The notes under the pieces are model-generated. The model had not been told where the DNA came from, did not search any database, and saw only the letters and a list, made by a program, of their open reading frames with translations. Shown here in pieces: positions 40,138 to 41,072 of a stretch of 41,072 nt of DNA. The first letter of the stretch is position 1. Each line of letters starts with the position of its first letter. The translations under genes and the position numbers were made by a program. Source of the DNA: Candidatus Poribacteria bacterium (GTDB lineage: Bacteria; Poribacteria; WGA-4E; WGA-3G). The stretch is from positions 1 through 41,072 of the forward strand of contig JAJECN010000052.1 of assembly GCA_022821965.1 (NCBI GenBank), written 5' to 3'.

Positions 40138-40584
40138 ATGAAAATCCTTAGATGTCTTTTTACACTTATTCAAATCGGTGTTCTTTCCATAATTCTCAGT
40201 GGTGTAGCGGGTGATTGTAATACTTATCAAGAATCGCCCTCGGAGGAAAACGCAATGCCCTCAGAGGATACCACAGCACCCATCCTCATTGGCGGAACTG
40301 TCAAAGATGGCGAGGAAGATGTTGATTACGAAGCGATCAATGAGGGCAAAACCATTGAAGTTACCTTCAGTGAAGATGTCTCAGGTAACATTACGCTGCA
40401 GACCGAAGGCGGCGACCATATCGGTTGGATCGGCATAGTTGAAGGTACCAAAGGCACACTTGAATTGGTCCCAGGTAAAGAGATCGCCCACAAGACAACT
40501 TATGTTATCAAAGGTAAAGTCACAGACGCTGCCGGTAACGAAACCGAAGTCAGTATAAGCTTTACAACCAAAGATAAAGCGTAA
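40138..40584 (+). CDS. secreted Ig-like (Big_5/SbsA-type) domain protein
   Basis: This 148-residue protein has a signal peptide (MKILRCLFTLIQIGVLSIIL, then SGVAG). A short Ser/Glu linker is followed by one bacterial Ig-like domain of the Big_5 type: DTTAPILIGGTVKDGEEDVD, then KTIEVTFSEDVSG, TLELVPGKEIAHKTTYVIKG, VTDAAGNETEVSISFTT. A Cys follows the cleavage region (AGDC), but the lipobox is not canonical. ATG 40138 is preceded by AAGGAGA at 7 bases; the open frame from 40111 is not used. It probably acts at the cell surface in adhesion or as a structural module. Confidence 0.85.
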   Translation: MKILRCLFTLIQIGVLSIILSGVAGDCNTYQESPSEENAMPSEDTTAPILIGGTVKDGEEDVDYEAINEGKTIEVTFSEDVSGNITLQTEGGDHIGWIGIVEGTKGTLELVPGKEIAHKTTYVIKGKVTDAAGNETEVSISFTTKDKA

Positions 40585-40605
40585 AGGCAAGGCTATTTCG
40601 ATTAC

Positions 40606-40630
40606 AGAGTTATTTAACTCTTGGTTTTTT
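40606..40630 (+). terminator. intrinsic terminator after the Ig-like gene
   Basis: AGAGTT/AACTCT stem (40606-40611 with 40616-40621) with an ATTT-type loop, followed by TGG and seven Ts. A second palindrome, TGTCCA-ATTT-TGGACA, follows directly. Confidence 0.7.
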
Positions 40631-40660
40631 TGTCCAATTTTGGACACCCCAGGCCCAGTA

Positions 40661-40682
40661 GGTTCGGTTTCCTAACCGAACC
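40661..40682. repeat. GGTTCGGTT-TCCT-AACCGAACC palindrome, copy 1
   Basis: A perfect 9-bp stem with TCCT loop. The same core recurs at 40731-40752 and, extended, at 40895-40950. Confidence 0.85.
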
Positions 40683-40730
40683 CATAACTGTCAATTTTAG
40701 AAAAACAACCGTCTCAGACCTAGACCGGTA

Positions 40731-40752
40731 GGTTCGGTTTCCTAACCGAACC
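40731..40752. repeat. GGTTCGGTT-TCCT-AACCGAACC palindrome, copy 2
   Basis: Identical to copy 1 over 22 bases, with CCGGTA before it and GGATCC after it, so the flanks differ from copy 1. Confidence 0.85.
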
Positions 40753-40793
40753 GGATCCTACGCGGAAACCTTGAAGATTTCAAACACATCTTC

Positions 40794-40820
40794 AGTCCCG
40801 TAGGGACGCTATGTTTATAG
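40794..40820 (+). repeat. CCCGTAGGG-type dispersed palindrome, copy 5
   Basis: AGTCCCGTAGGGACGCTATG then TTTATAG. This is the same family and orientation as the copies at 13061-13140 and 34651-34730. Confidence 0.75.
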
Positions 40821-40841
40821 CAGCGTGTGACCAAAAAACTA

Positions 40842-40863
40842 AGTCCCGTAGGGGCGGCATTTG
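40842..40863 (+). repeat. CCCGTAGGG-type dispersed palindrome, copy 6
   Basis: AGTCCCGTAGGGGCGGCATT followed by TGG, a shortened copy 48 bases after copy 5. Confidence 0.65.
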
Positions 40864-40894
40864 GAGAGAGCCCTATAAAATGCCGCGCAAAATC

Positions 40895-40950
40895 ACTAAA
40901 TTGACACCTATGGTTCGGTTTCCTAACCGCACCATAGGTGTCAATTTAGT
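40895..40950. repeat. 56-base palindrome: 26-bp arms, one mismatch, TCCT loop
   Basis: Arms 40895-40920 and 40925-40950 are reverse complements except for one position (T in the left arm against C in the right). The centre CGGTT-TCCT-AACCG is the same as in copies 1 and 2, but here the flanks (ACTAAATTGACACCTATGG and its complement) also pair. Confidence 0.9.
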
Positions 40951-40990
40951 AGAAATATAAAAGTTTTCTTTTGAGAAAAATGCTGTGAAA

Positions 40991-41059
40991 TGGAAATACC
41001 TCTTGTATAATGTAGAAAAAGATTAGAGGTTAATTCTACAAAAAAAAGGGGTATTTCCA
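40991..41059 (+). promoter_or_regulatory. promoter region with a 10-bp inverted repeat flanking the leader
   Basis: A perfect TATAAT lies at 41006-41011. TGGAAATACC (40991-41000), in the promoter spacer, and GGTATTTCCA (41050-41059), ending at the base before the start codon at 41060, are exact reverse complements. This could be a pair of operator half-sites or a leader hairpin hiding the ribosome-binding site. Confidence 0.45.
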
Positions 41060-41072
41060 ATGTCCATTTTAC
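41060..41072 (+). CDS. start of a gene cut by the window edge (M-S-I-L...)
   Basis: ATG TCC ATT TTA is preceded by AAAAGGGG and, further upstream, a TATAAT box. Only four codons are visible, so the product cannot be named. It follows a cluster of hairpin repeats. Confidence 0.5.

Overview
The window looks like a chromosomal segment of a Gram-negative-type, environmental, uncultivated bacterium, most likely Candidatus Poribacteria or a close relative. This placement is inferred from style, not from a marker gene. The large surface protein (28831-32418) ends in an FlgD-like sorting tail with NFPNPFNPETWIPYEL. There are five Gfo/Idh/MocA-type oxidoreductases among sugar-isomerase, epimerase and kinase genes, a TonB-dependent outer-membrane receptor, and many short dispersed palindromic repeats between genes. 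No rRNA, tRNA, CRISPR array or complete transposase gene was found.

Layout. 1-4190: a coiled-coil protein of unknown function, a sugar-phosphate isomerase-like protein, an orphan Phd/YefM antitoxin, a zinc alcohol dehydrogenase and a SAM methyltransferase, all on +. 4240-10204: a minus-strand sugar cluster (epimerase, Gfo/Idh/MocA, PfkB kinase) and a TonB receptor. It diverges from an esterase-like hydrolase (10362-11396) across two near-consensus sigma70 promoters whose start sites overlap. 11407-13361: a polyprenyl-phosphate sugar transferase next to a MITE-like element and a repeat-rich gap. 13362-14450: another oxidoreductase.

14494-22398 is an Fe-S assembly (SUF) cluster on the minus strand. 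In transcription order it holds sufC, sufB, sufD, a CGWS glutaredoxin, sufS, sufU, a Rieske ferredoxin, a DUF59 (SufT/PaaD-like) protein, a DUF971 protein, a rhodanese and a 57-residue zinc-ribbon protein. moaA, itself a 4Fe-4S radical SAM enzyme, lies just upstream. 23753-32418 holds a small unknown protein, a secreted carbohydrate-binding-like protein, an AT-rich methyltransferase beside a second MITE copy, a D-cysteine desulfhydrase-like enzyme, a protein with a GrpE-like C-terminus, and the giant metallopeptidase/beta-propeller surface protein.

32695-41072 is the most unusual part. A Gfo/Idh/MocA gene is followed after 12 bases by a GrdB/PrdB-like gene interrupted by an in-frame UGA. The UGA sits in a U-P-M-C motif and has a bacterial SECIS-like hairpin at the expected distance, so it is read here as one 245-residue selenoprotein. 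Further right, an unknown gene overlaps a divergent Gfo/Idh/MocA-like gene, followed by an AAA+ sigma54-activator-like protein whose GAFTGA loop reads GAFTTA. About 340 bases beyond that gene is an exact sigma54 -24/-12 promoter opening into a 600-base gene-poor stretch with strong RNA-like secondary structure. The right end carries an Ig-like secreted protein and several copies of two palindromic repeat families.
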